A stretch of DNA of 64,000 nt from an uncultured Pedosphaera sp. (GTDB taxonomy: Bacteria > Verrucomicrobiota > Verrucomicrobiia > Limisphaerales > Pedosphaeraceae), in contig CAIXFN010000049.1 of assembly GCA_903918755.1 (NCBI GenBank), positions 88,354 through 152,353 on the forward strand, written 5' to 3'. Shown here piece after piece: positions 9,201 through 16,745 of the stretch. Each line of letters opens with the position of its first letter. The stretch's first letter is position 1. The translations under genes were made by a program, and so were the position numbers. The notes beneath the pieces were generated by a model. That model was given only the letters and a program-made list of their open reading frames with translations. It was not told where the DNA came from and made no database searches.

Positions 9201-9613
9201 CCCAGGCGGGAAAGCAATTCCACCTGACCAGCCACAGCATGGTTGGCTTCTTCTTTTCCGGCGGGGTTGGCGGTGTCTTTAAGCCGGTTCCAAGCACTGT
9301 CCCAGTGGCTCAAGGCCAGCGAGTTCCGGCCGGCGCGCCGATAGGCGTTGGCCAGCCGGTTCCGCAATGCCGGGGTCCAGGGGGAATCGGGACGGGTGGT
9401 AACATAACTTTCAATCAGGGTGCGATCCCCTCCTAATGCGGCAAGTTCCTGCTGGTCCTGGTCGCTCGGTGGCTGGTCGCCCGTCCAAGTAACAACCTGG
9501 GCGCTTGCGCCGGGCGTCATCGCCGGAGCGGCCGCGACCTCGTCCGCAACAGCCGCCTTGGCGTTCAGGAAGAGAACCACTGATAAGGCGAGATTGATCA
9601 GATGTCGTTTCAT
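3263..9613 (-). CDS. Giant secreted RHS polymorphic toxin with C39-peptidase-like domain and GH-E nuclease tip
   Basis: 2116 residues. Order: signal peptide (1-23), TPR-like helical region (about 55-155), C39-peptidase-like domain (about 170-300), RHS/YD-repeat shell from about 500, and RHS core with RDPIGE near 1853. A Gly/Ala-rich hydrophobic pre-toxin segment and a ~110-residue tip complete it. The C39-like domain keeps candidate catalytic residues C184 (YRCGSLALAN), H250 (VVHW) and D273 (ADPTF). The tip has WELGHRPGHQ and later NRSHAHE, matching HNH/Endo VII nucleases of the GH-E type. In RHS families the shell encapsulates the tip and the core motif precedes a cleavage site. AGGAGG lies 7 nt before the ATG. 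An upstream LamG gene ends 18 nt away, and an Imm22-like gene follows. Target and delivery route are inferred. Confidence 0.9.
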   Translation of the reverse strand: MKRHLINLALSVVLFLNAKAAVADEVAAAPAMTPGASAQVVTWTGDQPPSDQDQQELAALGGDRTLIESYVTTRPDSPWTPALRNRLANAYRRAGRNSLALSHWDSAWNRLKDTANPAGKEEANHAVAGQVELLSRLGRLEPLRLLLQAAEGRPMATPEDRRRTETAREAYLIMRDHPGLSYRCGSLALANIARQLGKPASVVDPLIEEPSTENGLTLARLIQLSQQSGMGLVAVRRTDSAPVPVPSVVHWSLNHFGAVLEYRADLGYYRVADPTFVSDQWISAADLEAESSGYFLVPENQRPAGWQSVLEAETRLVFGRGYPYNINDARDKGCKISPTNPRQVCVPCSGMPAWWVTEPYINVWFADEPVSYTTSRGEQMAFRLTIKQRDSPPSSFSYSPPGFLHNWYSKIYFRGLSSTLDPTNGFSDWTATLYLPTGGERTYTKSALSDVESNTQLQPACGVVTDGTVVTVPGLPFTGTNAYLAISGSHGITNQFMPVTNAWYDAYTGFRVFNPDGSVDRYGVMVWRTNTTAGIYDAEALLTSRTDPLGNETELTYECYANCGNPETIQYRLTKVTDYDGKTLTFQYASNPAQLSGVTTSYGQSAAFAYDTNGNLNQITDAAGLISTLNWDTQGRVSQLITPSGTNTFNYYSNTIAGQGNIGGHNAITRAVAVTDANGGTNLYAFRFDCSAFYTDQYATNILPQSTPWGTLDTGTIGASTNFAAVSFRNSFHWDPRQCAALTNLVVTNSALVVTNLTATDYQMARMRHWLGDANNLTVLDCLSVEQAPSADGTTAGQLSFYDYAGKSLPYLQGTNYQIGVVARRQPAGATEYNWSRYNDAGFLTNLVTTYSLSDGISRTRTQSWIYANNTIAFSNKTVCPFCTVGSYMASCTQAPITLPSGYTLMFAPVGVYKPNTNYFSQCTWPNLLIAAINPDGTSNSYGGYQAAAPISSSGCGASHQVTHSYTPPLPGWSTNAAGYISSSTYDAANRIKTNHSASGLTTSFLYDSTGFLTNITTIEIGRTNSFTYINGLVAMDQDELGRRTTNFWDGLQRLTGYADSEGSVSNIYTALDLTATRDKRGHWSYFGYDGLRNLTSFTDANGAISLAQYCQCGALESTRDALSNYTHYYYDRAGRMTNVVYPDGYARTNTFNALDQLTQTADAGSTNTLTYNLQGLATSATNSTGILWSNNFDVMDRPIAATDSRLVTSTLAYDKLGRVLTNIVAGVQTNRFTYSSNGLVQVTDTLGRTSFLTNDTAGRLLAQKNADNELTQYQYDPAGNLTGLVDGNLHQTTFLRDAFGRLTSKLDHTSNSVLKLTYYPGGDLQTRWTPAKGTNWFLRDAMGRVLTNTYPSDTPIVFRYDGNGRVTNMLDASGVTGFSYTPSGQLQGEAGPWANSTVALAYTNGTRSSLTLTQPGASQWEQTYGYDASPRLQTVASPAGLFTYGYAANSASALVQTIALPNAAVITNHYDNLSRLDATVLLNYWGHALDGYNYIIDAAGQRTSVTRNLGLTTSSVSVGYDNISQLTSWTGSESNGTARLNEQLTYGYDAGHNLISRINGGLTQAFNPDARNELTNITRSGTLTWSGSLPAPAVTVTVNSVAAQTNGDFTFASSGLTLSNGVNTFTVIAANALGLHTTNTFTRNLPVSVNLQYDADGNLLTDGARCFAWSDSGQLTAVYVTNQWKSAFLRDGLGRVRVASDFGWQSSAWVQTNETHFIYDGQLLLQERDAANNVQVTYTRGLDLGGSFAGAGGIGGLLARTDAQYATNSPLRQNYYHSDAAGNVTALLDGNENVAARYLYDPFGRLLGQWGSLANANRMQFSSMPHHGNSGLTLYPFRAYDPVLQRWLSRDPIGEGGGIDLYAFAGNSPLNAVDSDGRVLHILAGAAAGALIGGGFSIASDLWHGRDVDWVQAGISATEGAIAGAVASATFGTSLAGSGLALAARGAAAGLAGDLAAQGAGLAAQTRQCFSIKEAGLSTLLGAGGPLAGKLLGKFAARFAKDEIVVVAETTTQLTPAELRKLYPRVTPRRSLPREVWERSKAPNGKVYDPTGVEIKPGDYWELGHRPGHQIPDARLRAAQEGWDRTTWRQYQNDPDIYRPELKPTNRSHAHESDW
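3577..4873. repeat. Long direct repeat, copy 2 (RHS tail)
   Basis: This is the counterpart of 629-1925 inside the 2116-residue RHS gene. The two copies are in the same orientation, so recombination between them would delete the intervening Imm22-like gene and broken ORF. It would also replace the GH-E tip with the HNH-like tip in frame. Confidence 0.9.
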
Positions 9614-9631
9614 TTTATCTCCTCCTGGATC

Positions 9632-11101
9632 TCACGGTATTCCCGAAAAACCGGCCGGATTGGCCACAAAAACGGCGAATCCCTCCGAGACTTGCGGATT
9701 TGTGCCCCAGAAGTACTCCTGCTGGTTGTTTAGTCCATCCGCGTCAAGATCGGTGTTGCCAATGCCCATTAGGTTTGGATTCAGGCCGTTGAAAACCAAC
9801 CAGCCGTCCGGAATAGCGCTGCCGGACGTGCTGAAACTGTTGAGGTCGGTTTTGGAGACGAGAATTTCATACGCATCGGTGAGGCCATCACCGTCGGAAT
9901 CTCGCGGGCTGCCCAGGACGTAAAATGTGGGATGGAGGAGGTGCTCAAGGATCTGATAGGTTTCGCAGGTGTGGCATTGGCCCAACCACGCCCATGGCGA
10001 ATTGGTGAGCGGGGCAACCAGCATAGGAGTGCTGTAAAGATCGTACATGATGCCGTTTGTCCCGCCGACAATAGTGAAAGTCACCTTGGTGGTCGTGTTC
10101 GTTCCGGTGCCGAGGACCAGGGCAGTCAAGTTGGTGATGCCGGGGAAGCCGCCGGTCAGACAACTGCCGGAAGGACCCAGGTCAATCAGGTTTCCCGGTC
10201 CGCTGATGACGTTCAGGCCATAGCCGAAGGCAGCGAAAGTGGAGGTGTTAACTCCGTAGATCGGGTCCGCTGAAGCGGACGGATCAATGGCCCCAAGTGG
10301 GACGCCATAGACTGGCAAACCGAGGACGCCAAAGTTGCCCTGAATGTAAACCGGGCTGAGTTCGTAAGCAAAAGTGGCCAGATCGTCCATGTCGCCATGC
10401 ATGGTGGCGGTGCCGTCGCCGGCACTGCCGACGAAAAATCCGTTGGTGGTGGCTTCGGGCCCGGGCCAGACGCTGACCCCAGATCCATTGGTAAGAAAGG
10501 TGCCATCGACGAAGAGGCTCGACTGGCTGCCCGCGTAGGTGAGTGCAATGTAATGCCAGGTATTTGAAGCGAAGGCGATTGGCGCCGACAGAAAATAGGT
10601 TGCCGGGCCGGTGTTGGTTTGCGCGGCGAAGTAGATGTTGCCACCCCCGGGATCAGTGAACACTGACCACCAGCTGGAACTGTTTGTGTCGCGACCGACT
10701 TCGAGGAAACGGCTCCATTCGCCGGGTCCTGAACCGCCCTGGTTCGTGCTGGTCCAATTGTGCGGCCGATACCAGAAAGCTACTGATCCGAGATTGAGTT
10801 GGATGTTCGTCGCCCCGTTGGTTTCCACGACAGAGTAGCGGAGGTACGACGGGGTGCCGGGGGAAGGATCCATCCGGAGCGCATGTGCATTACCTCCGGT
10901 AACGCTCAACAGATTCGTGAAGCCGAGTGGCGCTTGGCCACGGGTGGCCAGCCAATTAGTATTGTCGAAAGTAAAACTGTTATACTCGCCATTGAACACG
11001 CCCCCTCCAGGATTCGGTGGGGTGGCATGAACCGCCAGCGCCAAAAGGAACTGCAACAAGAATGGGCCAAAGCGCAAACGCCGATAGAGAGCGCTATTCA
11101 T
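9632..11101 (-). CDS. Secreted LamG-domain protein with calcium-binding-type C-terminus
   Basis: 489 residues from the ATG at 11101, which is followed by a clear signal peptide ending in LLALAVHA; an upstream in-frame start at 11146 lacks sense. The middle (about 40-260) has the pattern of a LamG/concanavalin A-like fold, with VAFWYRP, WHYIALTY and a MHGDMDDLATFAYEL stretch. The C-terminus has two Asp-rich loops, DSDGDGLTDAYE and DLDADGLNNQQE, like thrombospondin type 3 repeats. The gene ends 18 nt before the RHS giant and supplies its upstream flank, so the two are probably one transcript. A role in surface or glycan attachment of the RHS protein is inference. On the minus strand a TATGAT hexamer at 11167-11172 could be the -10 element. 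Confidence 0.8.
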   Translation of the reverse strand: MNSALYRRLRFGPFLLQFLLALAVHATPPNPGGGVFNGEYNSFTFDNTNWLATRGQAPLGFTNLLSVTGGNAHALRMDPSPGTPSYLRYSVVETNGATNIQLNLGSVAFWYRPHNWTSTNQGGSGPGEWSRFLEVGRDTNSSSWWSVFTDPGGGNIYFAAQTNTGPATYFLSAPIAFASNTWHYIALTYAGSQSSLFVDGTFLTNGSGVSVWPGPEATTNGFFVGSAGDGTATMHGDMDDLATFAYELSPVYIQGNFGVLGLPVYGVPLGAIDPSASADPIYGVNTSTFAAFGYGLNVISGPGNLIDLGPSGSCLTGGFPGITNLTALVLGTGTNTTTKVTFTIVGGTNGIMYDLYSTPMLVAPLTNSPWAWLGQCHTCETYQILEHLLHPTFYVLGSPRDSDGDGLTDAYEILVSKTDLNSFSTSGSAIPDGWLVFNGLNPNLMGIGNTDLDADGLNNQQEYFWGTNPQVSEGFAVFVANPAGFSGIP

Positions 11102-11558
11102 TGTTTCATTTTGTTTGGTGGTGGATAGACCCGATTCACCCGGCACTTGCTACTGGGCAGTGGGTAATCATACCACGTTTTGCGATTTGCTAATGTTTTT
11201 TTGCTGTCCGGATTCCTCGGCTTTCGCCGGTCCGGGCAATTCCCTTGTCAAAGCCACCGATTTTGCTTAGCCAGTTGCACCCTTACTTTGGACAACAGCA
11301 ACTGGCACCTTGCACTCACATATATACGTATGGCACGGTGAGAATATTTCAAGTTTTTTCGGATTTGTGTACTTTGTTTAGAAACCGCGATGGTACAATG
11401 GTTTGCAACGGATTGTTTGGAAACCACTGCAGGAAAAATAAAAAACGGGCTGAATTTTTAGTTAAATCCTCCAGATTTGTTCCTGAACTGGTGGAACAGG
11501 AACTTCAACTACCCAGCGCTGCCCATACTCTTCCAACGAGGCCGGAATATCGCCCCCG
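11102..11558. other. Intergenic region, partly A+T-rich
   Basis: It separates the PQQ-propeller gene (whose 3' end is at 11559) from the LamG-RHS operon. No gene was found. The part next to the LamG gene holds a possible minus-strand -10 (TATGAT, 11167-11172), but its -35 is poor. The stretch 11290-11480 is unusually A+T-rich for this window. At 11478-11502 an inverted repeat (GTTCCTG..CAGGAAC) lies downstream of the PQQ gene without a T-run. Confidence 0.4.
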
Positions 11559-12824
11559 CTACAAATTCTTCAGCAGATAGCACAGCAACACATCCTGGTC
11601 GCGCAAATAGAGCCGGCCGCCGGCGATCACTGGATGTGCCCAGGAGTTTTTGTCGCTGCGGTCGCGCGGGTCAAACCGCCCCACCTCCTTATAGCCGGCG
11701 GCGGAGGTTTCGATCAGGGCCACCGGGCCGCTTTTGTCCTCCTGTCGCAGATAAAAGCAACCATCCGCAAAGGCAATCGCTCCCTTGCCGAGTTTCCCCT
11801 TTTCCTGCCAAACCGCTTTGCCGGTGGCCAGCTCCTGGCAGACCCAGCCTTTCCCATCCGAGTAGCCATACACATAATCGCCCACCGCGATCACGCCGCC
11901 GTGGTGATTGGACATCTCCTTGTTCGCATAAACCTGTTCCGCACTGAAGGAGTCCCCCGATTTGGTAACTTTGAACAAATTGCACCCCGCCCCATAGAAG
12001 GACGTTATATAGACCAGATCGCCCTGGACGACCGGGGTGGTGATCGCCGCTGTCTTCTCCTTGCGCGGCGCTTGCCACAGGAGTTTGCCGTCTTTGGCGG
12101 ACACCCCCACCACGCTCGCATGGGTCAATTGCACGTATTGTCGGATCCCACCCAACACCGTGGGCACCAACGATGAATAAGCGGCCTCGTCCGTGAATTC
12201 CTGGCTGCGCCAGACAACTGCGCCGGTCCGCTGGTTCAGCGCCACGATCGCGCCCTGCGCGCCCCCCGGCGTGCAGATCACATTCTCCCCGTCCACCAGC
12301 GGCGATTCGCTTAAACCCCAGTCCGGCCGGGAACCGCCAAAATCGGCGACTAGGGTTTTGCGCCAAACCTCTTTTCCCGACTTGGCGTCAAAGCAGGCGA
12401 ACTCCCCAAACTGGCCGATCGCAAAAACCAAATCCCCCGCCACGGTGGGCGTGCACCGTGGCCCGGCAAACCCGCCCCAGCCGGGCGCTCCGGACTGACC
12501 CAACTTGCTGGACCAGAGCGGCTGGCCATCCGATCGCCGGATGGCCGTGACATAATTCGCCTCCCCCCGATCGCCCGCGGTCACGATCACGTCGCCGGCA
12601 ATCGAGACGCTCGCGTACCCGCCGCCGAGTCCATGGGTGGTCCATTCCAACTTGGGGCCACCATGCGGCCACGCTTTCAGCAAGCCCGTTTCGGTGGATT
12701 TCCCGACCCGTTGCGGACCGCGGAATTGCGGCCAATCGGCGGGCGCTCCTTGGAGCTGTCCGGTTGCCAAGATCGCCAAGGCCAGGCTGGCCAGCCGGAG
12801 CATGAAGCTGAGGTTCTGCTGCAT
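11559..12824 (-). CDS. Secreted PQQ-like beta-propeller repeat protein
   Basis: 421 residues from the ATG at 12824; the signal peptide MLRLASLALAILATGQLQGA follows closely, so the upstream ATG at 12860 is not needed. The mature protein begins with DWPQFRGPQR, the usual opening of planctomycete and verrucomicrobial outer-membrane-protein-assembly-BamB-like propellers. Repeating blade motifs such as GDVIVTAGD, GDLVFAIGQFGEFACFDAKS and GEVWRK-like turns follow across the whole length. There is no dehydrogenase catalytic signature, so enzymatic use of PQQ is not supported. The protein probably serves as an extracytoplasmic binding scaffold. It stands alone, with a long repeat-rich region upstream. 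Confidence 0.85.
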   Translation of the reverse strand: MQQNLSFMLRLASLALAILATGQLQGAPADWPQFRGPQRVGKSTETGLLKAWPHGGPKLEWTTHGLGGGYASVSIAGDVIVTAGDRGEANYVTAIRRSDGQPLWSSKLGQSGAPGWGGFAGPRCTPTVAGDLVFAIGQFGEFACFDAKSGKEVWRKTLVADFGGSRPDWGLSESPLVDGENVICTPGGAQGAIVALNQRTGAVVWRSQEFTDEAAYSSLVPTVLGGIRQYVQLTHASVVGVSAKDGKLLWQAPRKEKTAAITTPVVQGDLVYITSFYGAGCNLFKVTKSGDSFSAEQVYANKEMSNHHGGVIAVGDYVYGYSDGKGWVCQELATGKAVWQEKGKLGKGAIAFADGCFYLRQEDKSGPVALIETSAAGYKEVGRFDPRDRSDKNSWAHPVIAGGRLYLRDQDVLLCYLLKNL

Positions 12825-13299
12825 AGCCGCGAGATAAATCGGATCTTCAAGAAATGTCAACCCCGGTTGCGGAGGGATTTGGGAGAGTTGCTTCGGGCTC
12901 GGTCGGTTTTCATGATATTTTTTACATTAGTACAATGATGATGACATAGGGCAGTGGTGCAGGCCGCAAGGGGCAATAGAGGAACATTTTCTCCATCCGG
13001 GACGGCAAATTGGCGACCGACCATGCCGGCTTATGTTCAAGTCCCCGTGTTTTCTGCCAATCTCCGCCACCCGCCCGCACCACCCATGCCAAACCGCCGC
13101 CAAAGCGCACCCAAAAACTTCAAAAAACCAGCCCTAAATTCCTCCCGTAGGAATATCGCAATTCCCAATCCGTGCTTTAATCTACCTCGTGAGAATTGGG
13201 CCAAACAAAACGACCCCGCCACTGGGGCTTGGAATTCCATACTTTGGTCGCAGCTTCGGATGCCAAGCCGGCCCTGCCCGGCGTCACGTCCACCACAGC
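12825..13299. other. Non-coding region upstream of the PQQ gene
   Basis: No supportable gene; the open frames here have no recognisable protein features. The portion nearest the PQQ gene (about 12905-12950) is A+T-rich and is the likely promoter region for that gene, but I could not fit a clear -35/-10 pair. Toward 13260 the sequence turns into the G+C-rich repeat cluster that follows. Confidence 0.4.
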
Positions 13300-14330
13300 C
13301 TGGCGAAGGTGGCCCTGTCCGGCGAAGCTGTCAGCGAAGACGGAAGCTCTCAGCGAAGCCGGGTCGTTTCTCCCCCTCCGTTACCTCCGTTTGCTTCGGT
13401 AAAAAGGCCCCCTCCCATCCGCCCCCAGGTTCCAACCGCTTAATCCAACCTCGCCCGCCCACCGCAGAATTTTTGCCCGCCCCGGAACAACCGCACGGCG
13501 GAACCGCTCTTTGACATCTTAATTTGATCCCCGCCGCCCCCGGACACGAACTCCGGGGGCGGAGCCGGGGAGCCCGCGCCGCCGAAGTCGCCTTTCCGGA
13601 CACTTAGTCCAGTTTCGCAGCCCGGCGCCAGGTTGGGAGTCCCGGCTTCCCGCCGGTCGGCGTTCCCCCTCCGTTACCTCTGTTAGCTCCTGTGAAAAGG
13701 TTCCCTCGCCCCCCCGAGTCCAGGTTTCGGACACTTACTCCAGTTTCCCAGTCCGGCACCAGGTTTGGAGTCCCGGCTCCCAGCGGGCCGGCGGTTCCGC
13801 TAACCACCCCGCCAACGCCCTTCCTCACGCTTAATCCAGTTTCCCGGCCCATCCTGCTGGTCCGGACTTAATCCGCCACGATCCGCGCTCGAAAACTCCT
13901 TTTTCTGCGATTTTTGCGCCTTCTGCGGCCAATCTCCGGCCTTTCCGTCGGAGTCCAGGTCCCGGACACTTAATCCAGTTTCCCGACCCACCTACCGGAT
14001 GGTGCTCGATCCGCCACGATCCGCGCTCGAAAAATTCCTTGTTCTGCGACTTTTGCGCCTTCTGCGGCCAATCCCTCCGGCCTTCCCTGCCCGAGTCCAG
14101 GTTCCGGACACTTGGTCCAGTTTCCCGACCCACCTACCGGTTGGCGCCCGATCCGCCACGATCCGCGCTCGAAAAATTCCCTTTTCTGCGACTTTTGCTA
14201 TTTCTGCGGCTAATCCCTCCGGCCTCCCCGTCCGAGTCCAGGTTCCGGACAGTTAGACCTGCCCGGCGTAGCTCCCAGCGTAGCCGGGTCCAGTTTCCCG
14301 GCCCACCTGCCGGATGGTGCCCGGTCCGCC
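13300..14330. repeat. Cluster of degenerate ~140-bp repeats
   Basis: At least six degenerate copies share the block GGACACTTAATCCAGTTTCC (starting near 13597, 13729, 13828, 13965, 14106 and, interrupted, 14247). Three fuller units begin with ATCCGCCACGATCCGCGCTC at 13871, 14009 and 14151, giving periods of 138 and 142 bp. Older units at about 13374 and 13666 carry CCCCCTCCGTTACCTC instead of the TTTTGCGCCTTCTGCGG block. Minus-strand frames through the array are open only because the repeat contains no stops, and they encode repeated nonsense. I read this as non-coding repeat DNA. Confidence 0.8.
14256..14288. mobile_element. 33-bp quasi-palindrome inserted within a repeat unit
   Basis: In this unit the block that elsewhere reads GGACACTTA-ATCCAGTTTCC is split after TTA by 33 bp. 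The inserted segment contains CCCGGCGTAGCT..AGCGTAGCCGGG (14262-14288), a stem with single-base bulges. Sequence resumes exactly with TCCAGTTTCCC. A related palindromic segment (CCGGCGAAGC..GCGAAGCCGGG type) lies at about 13316-13368. This is the footprint expected of a small REP- or MITE-like element, but no target duplication is visible. Confidence 0.5.
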
Positions 14331-14347
14331 CCTGACCAGTCGCCTCC

Positions 14348-14695
14348 TCAGAGGGCGAACAATGAGTCCAAACCAACCGTGATCGTTGGGACGGACGAAG
14401 ACTGGAGTTGCGCCCCCGCTTCGTGCCGCGTGCATTCCGAATATTGTCCGGCCTCCGGACGCCGATAAACTGCCATCTGCTTCTCGTGACCCAGTACCAA
14501 CCAGCATTCGGCCACGCCGGCCGTCGCGTAAGCCCGCAATTTGGCCCGGTCATAATCCAATGGGAAACCATATAGCAGTTCCGTGTTTTTGGGGATGAGT
14601 CCTGCCACTCCCAACGCACGATACGCGCGGACGGGCATTTTCCAAAGCCGGCCCGTCTGCATGGTTGCTGGTGCGTCAATTGCCGTTTTTGTCAT
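14348..14695 (-). pseudogene. Uma2-family endonuclease-like gene with internal deletion
   Basis: 115 codons against roughly 190 for intact Uma2 (DUF820) proteins. The start, LWKMPVRAYRALGVAGLIPKNTELLYG, is a typical Uma2 N-terminus. The sequence then jumps directly to DYDRAKLRAYATAGVAECWLVLG, which belongs to the C-terminal part of the fold. The missing middle normally holds the PD-(D/E)XK catalytic acidic residues, so nuclease activity should be lost. The reading frame is intact across the junction, so this is a clean in-frame deletion rather than a frameshift. Whether a shortened protein is made cannot be told. It lies beside the repeat cluster, where rearrangement is plausible. Confidence 0.75.
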
Positions 14696-14715
14696 ACGGG
14701 AATACTAGCAGATCG

Positions 14716-15309
14716 TCAGGCTTGGACGGGCTCGTTGATCTCATTCAACGTTTTGCTCATGCGAACAACCGCCAGCGGCAGCCCGTTGGGCAGGGCGTAG
14801 TCATACCGTTCCAGCACCACGTAGCCATGAGCTGCGTAAAGGGGTTCGCCGGCGAGGGTCGCGACCAGTTCAATGGAACTGAAACCGGCGGCTTGGAGCG
14901 CGGTTTCGCTGGCCTCCAAGAGAGCGGTGCCGAGGCCCTGACGGGCATGATCCGGATGAATGAAAAAGGCGCGGATGCGTGCCGGATCCCGGGCGGGGTC
15001 CAGCAGGGCGTCGGGGCCGGTGCGACCGGCATCGCCGCCGCAAACGGATTTCCGCCGGCTCCAGCCGCCGCAGCCGATGATCCGGTTGTCCCGTTCGATC
15101 ACGAAATAGGTGCCGTCGGCAATCAATTGGCGATCCACATCAAAAACCGGCCCGAGGGCGGCGTCCATTTGGGCCGCGGAATAGAACGGGGATTGCAAAG
15201 CGCGGACGGATAGCGGGATCAGGGCCGAAAGGGCGGGGACATCGGCGTGCCGGGCAAGCCGGAGTTGCGTGCCCAAGGGCCATGATCGCGGTGCTTTCAC
15301 GGGCAGCAA
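14716..15309 (-). CDS. GNAT-family N-acetyltransferase
   Basis: 197 residues, cytoplasmic. The acetyl-CoA binding motif A is seen as IRAFFIHPDHARQGLGTALL, with the pyrophosphate loop R-Q-G-L-G-T. The upstream YFVIERDNRIIGCGGW and the C-terminal LYAAHGYVVLERYDY complete a single GNAT domain over the whole length. The family transfers acetyl groups to amines; the substrate cannot be told from sequence. The gene ends 20 nt upstream of the start of the Uma2 remnant on the same strand, so the two may share a transcript. A divergent gene begins at 15510. Confidence 0.85.
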   Translation of the reverse strand: MLPVKAPRSWPLGTQLRLARHADVPALSALIPLSVRALQSPFYSAAQMDAALGPVFDVDRQLIADGTYFVIERDNRIIGCGGWSRRKSVCGGDAGRTGPDALLDPARDPARIRAFFIHPDHARQGLGTALLEASETALQAAGFSSIELVATLAGEPLYAAHGYVVLERYDYALPNGLPLAVVRMSKTLNEINEPVQA

Positions 15310-15509
15310 AATAGCGCAAACCGGTTGGTCTGCAATGGGGAAACCGGCACGACGACAGGAGGGAGCCGCCGGGCCGCGAACGAGGGAATTTGAAACAAAA
15401 GCGCCCGCGCCGGGTTATTGTGAGAGTGATGACCCCGAAATCCCAAACCGAGAATCCTTGCCACCGAACCCGCGGGGGGTAAGGTGGTGAGAATCTTTTC
15501 CCTGAGCAC

Positions 15510-16745
15510 ATGAATACTGACCACCTTGGTGTCGGCCGCATTTCCCTGCCGCGGCGACGATTCCTGAAGGGCGTCCTGGCGGGTGCCGGGGCGGTGGGTG
15601 TCGCCGGACCGCTTTGGTCTTCAACGGCAGCCACCGCGGACGATGAAGCGGGCGCGTCTGCGGCCAAGTCTTCGTATCGCGGTCCCAATATTGTGATGGT
15701 GCGCTTTGGCGGTGGCGTGCGGCGGCGGGAGACGATTGATCCCGAGCACACCTACGCGCCGTACCTCTGCCACGAACTGGCAAAACGGGGGACGTTGTTC
15801 AAGAAGATGGACATCGATTTCTTCCAGGATATCAACACCAGCCACGGCGAAGGCACGCTGTATCTCATCACGGGCAAGTACGAGAAATTCAAGGACAAAG
15901 GCGGGCGGTTTCTGGGCGCAGCATTTGAGGCCTCGGTGCCGACAGTCTTTGAATACCTGCGCAAAAGTTTCGCGGTGCCCGCCCACCAGACCCTTATCGT
16001 GAACGGCGAGGATCGCGGCGACGAGGAGTTTTACAATTTCAGCAACCACCATTTGTTTGGCGCCCGGTACAAATCGAATACCTTGAGCCTGCGCCGTTAC
16101 AAAACCTATCTGTTGCGCCAGCAAATTGCCGCGGGCAAGTGGACCGGCAAGGAACTGGAACACAAACGCGCGGACCTGGAAAAGATGGAGGCGCTGGATT
16201 ATCGGCATATTGAGGCGAACGGGCAGGGGCCGGATTTGGACGGGTTTTGGCAACGCTGGCGGGAATATTACGGCGAGACCGGTTTTGTGAATCCGCGCGG
16301 CGACCGCCTCCTCACGGAACTCACCATCCGGGCGCTCAAGGAACTTCGCCCCAAGTTGATCATGGTGAATTACAATGACCCGGATTACGTGCACTGGGGG
16401 AACCTGACGCATTACACCCGGGGCATCGCGATCATCGACGAAGGCTTGCGCCAGTTGGTGGCGACGGTGGACGCCGATTCGGAATACCGCGACAACACGA
16501 TTTTTGTGGTGGTGCCGGATTGTGGCCGGGACACGAATCCCTATGCCGCGGTGCCCTGCCAGCATCATTTTAACTCGCGCTCCGCCCATGAGATCTTCGC
16601 GCTTTTTTATGGGCCGGGCATCCAGCGGGGGATGGTGGTGGACAAGCGGGTGGATCAAATCCAGGTCGCGGCCACGGTGGGGCGGCTCATGAAGATGCCC
16701 ACGGAATTCGCCGAGCAACGGGTGCTGGAGGAGGTGTTCGCATGA
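15510..16745 (+). CDS. Tat-exported alkaline-phosphatase-fold protein
   Basis: 411 residues. The N-terminus has a twin-arginine signal (PRRRFLKGVLAGAGAVGVAG), so the protein is exported folded, probably with bound metals. The mature part resembles the alkaline phosphatase/sulfatase superfamily: PNIVMVRFGGG near the start, a DPDYVHWG metal-ligand-type motif, then VVVPDCGRD and a closing QHHFNSRSAHE. The usual Asp after the first strand is replaced by Gly in FGGGVRRRETID, where the Thr could be the nucleophile. I remember similar uncharacterised proteins from Planctomycetes and Verrucomicrobia. The stop overlaps the start of the next gene as ATGA, so the pair is translationally coupled. The substrate is unknown. 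Confidence 0.75.
   Translation: MNTDHLGVGRISLPRRRFLKGVLAGAGAVGVAGPLWSSTAATADDEAGASAAKSSYRGPNIVMVRFGGGVRRRETIDPEHTYAPYLCHELAKRGTLFKKMDIDFFQDINTSHGEGTLYLITGKYEKFKDKGGRFLGAAFEASVPTVFEYLRKSFAVPAHQTLIVNGEDRGDEEFYNFSNHHLFGARYKSNTLSLRRYKTYLLRQQIAAGKWTGKELEHKRADLEKMEALDYRHIEANGQGPDLDGFWQRWREYYGETGFVNPRGDRLLTELTIRALKELRPKLIMVNYNDPDYVHWGNLTHYTRGIAIIDEGLRQLVATVDADSEYRDNTIFVVVPDCGRDTNPYAAVPCQHHFNSRSAHEIFALFYGPGIQRGMVVDKRVDQIQVAATVGRLMKMPTEFAEQRVLEEVFA

Noticed and set aside
11360..11410. Promoter-like TACAAT on the plus strand in the A+T-rich gap
   Set aside because: No plus-strand gene follows it and the -35 is poor.
13519..14133. Minus-strand open frames through the repeat array
   Set aside because: They read the repeat in frame as repeated low-sense peptides (RETGLSV-, KAQKSQ-type strings), have no family or start signals, and follow the repeat units rather than gene-like boundaries.
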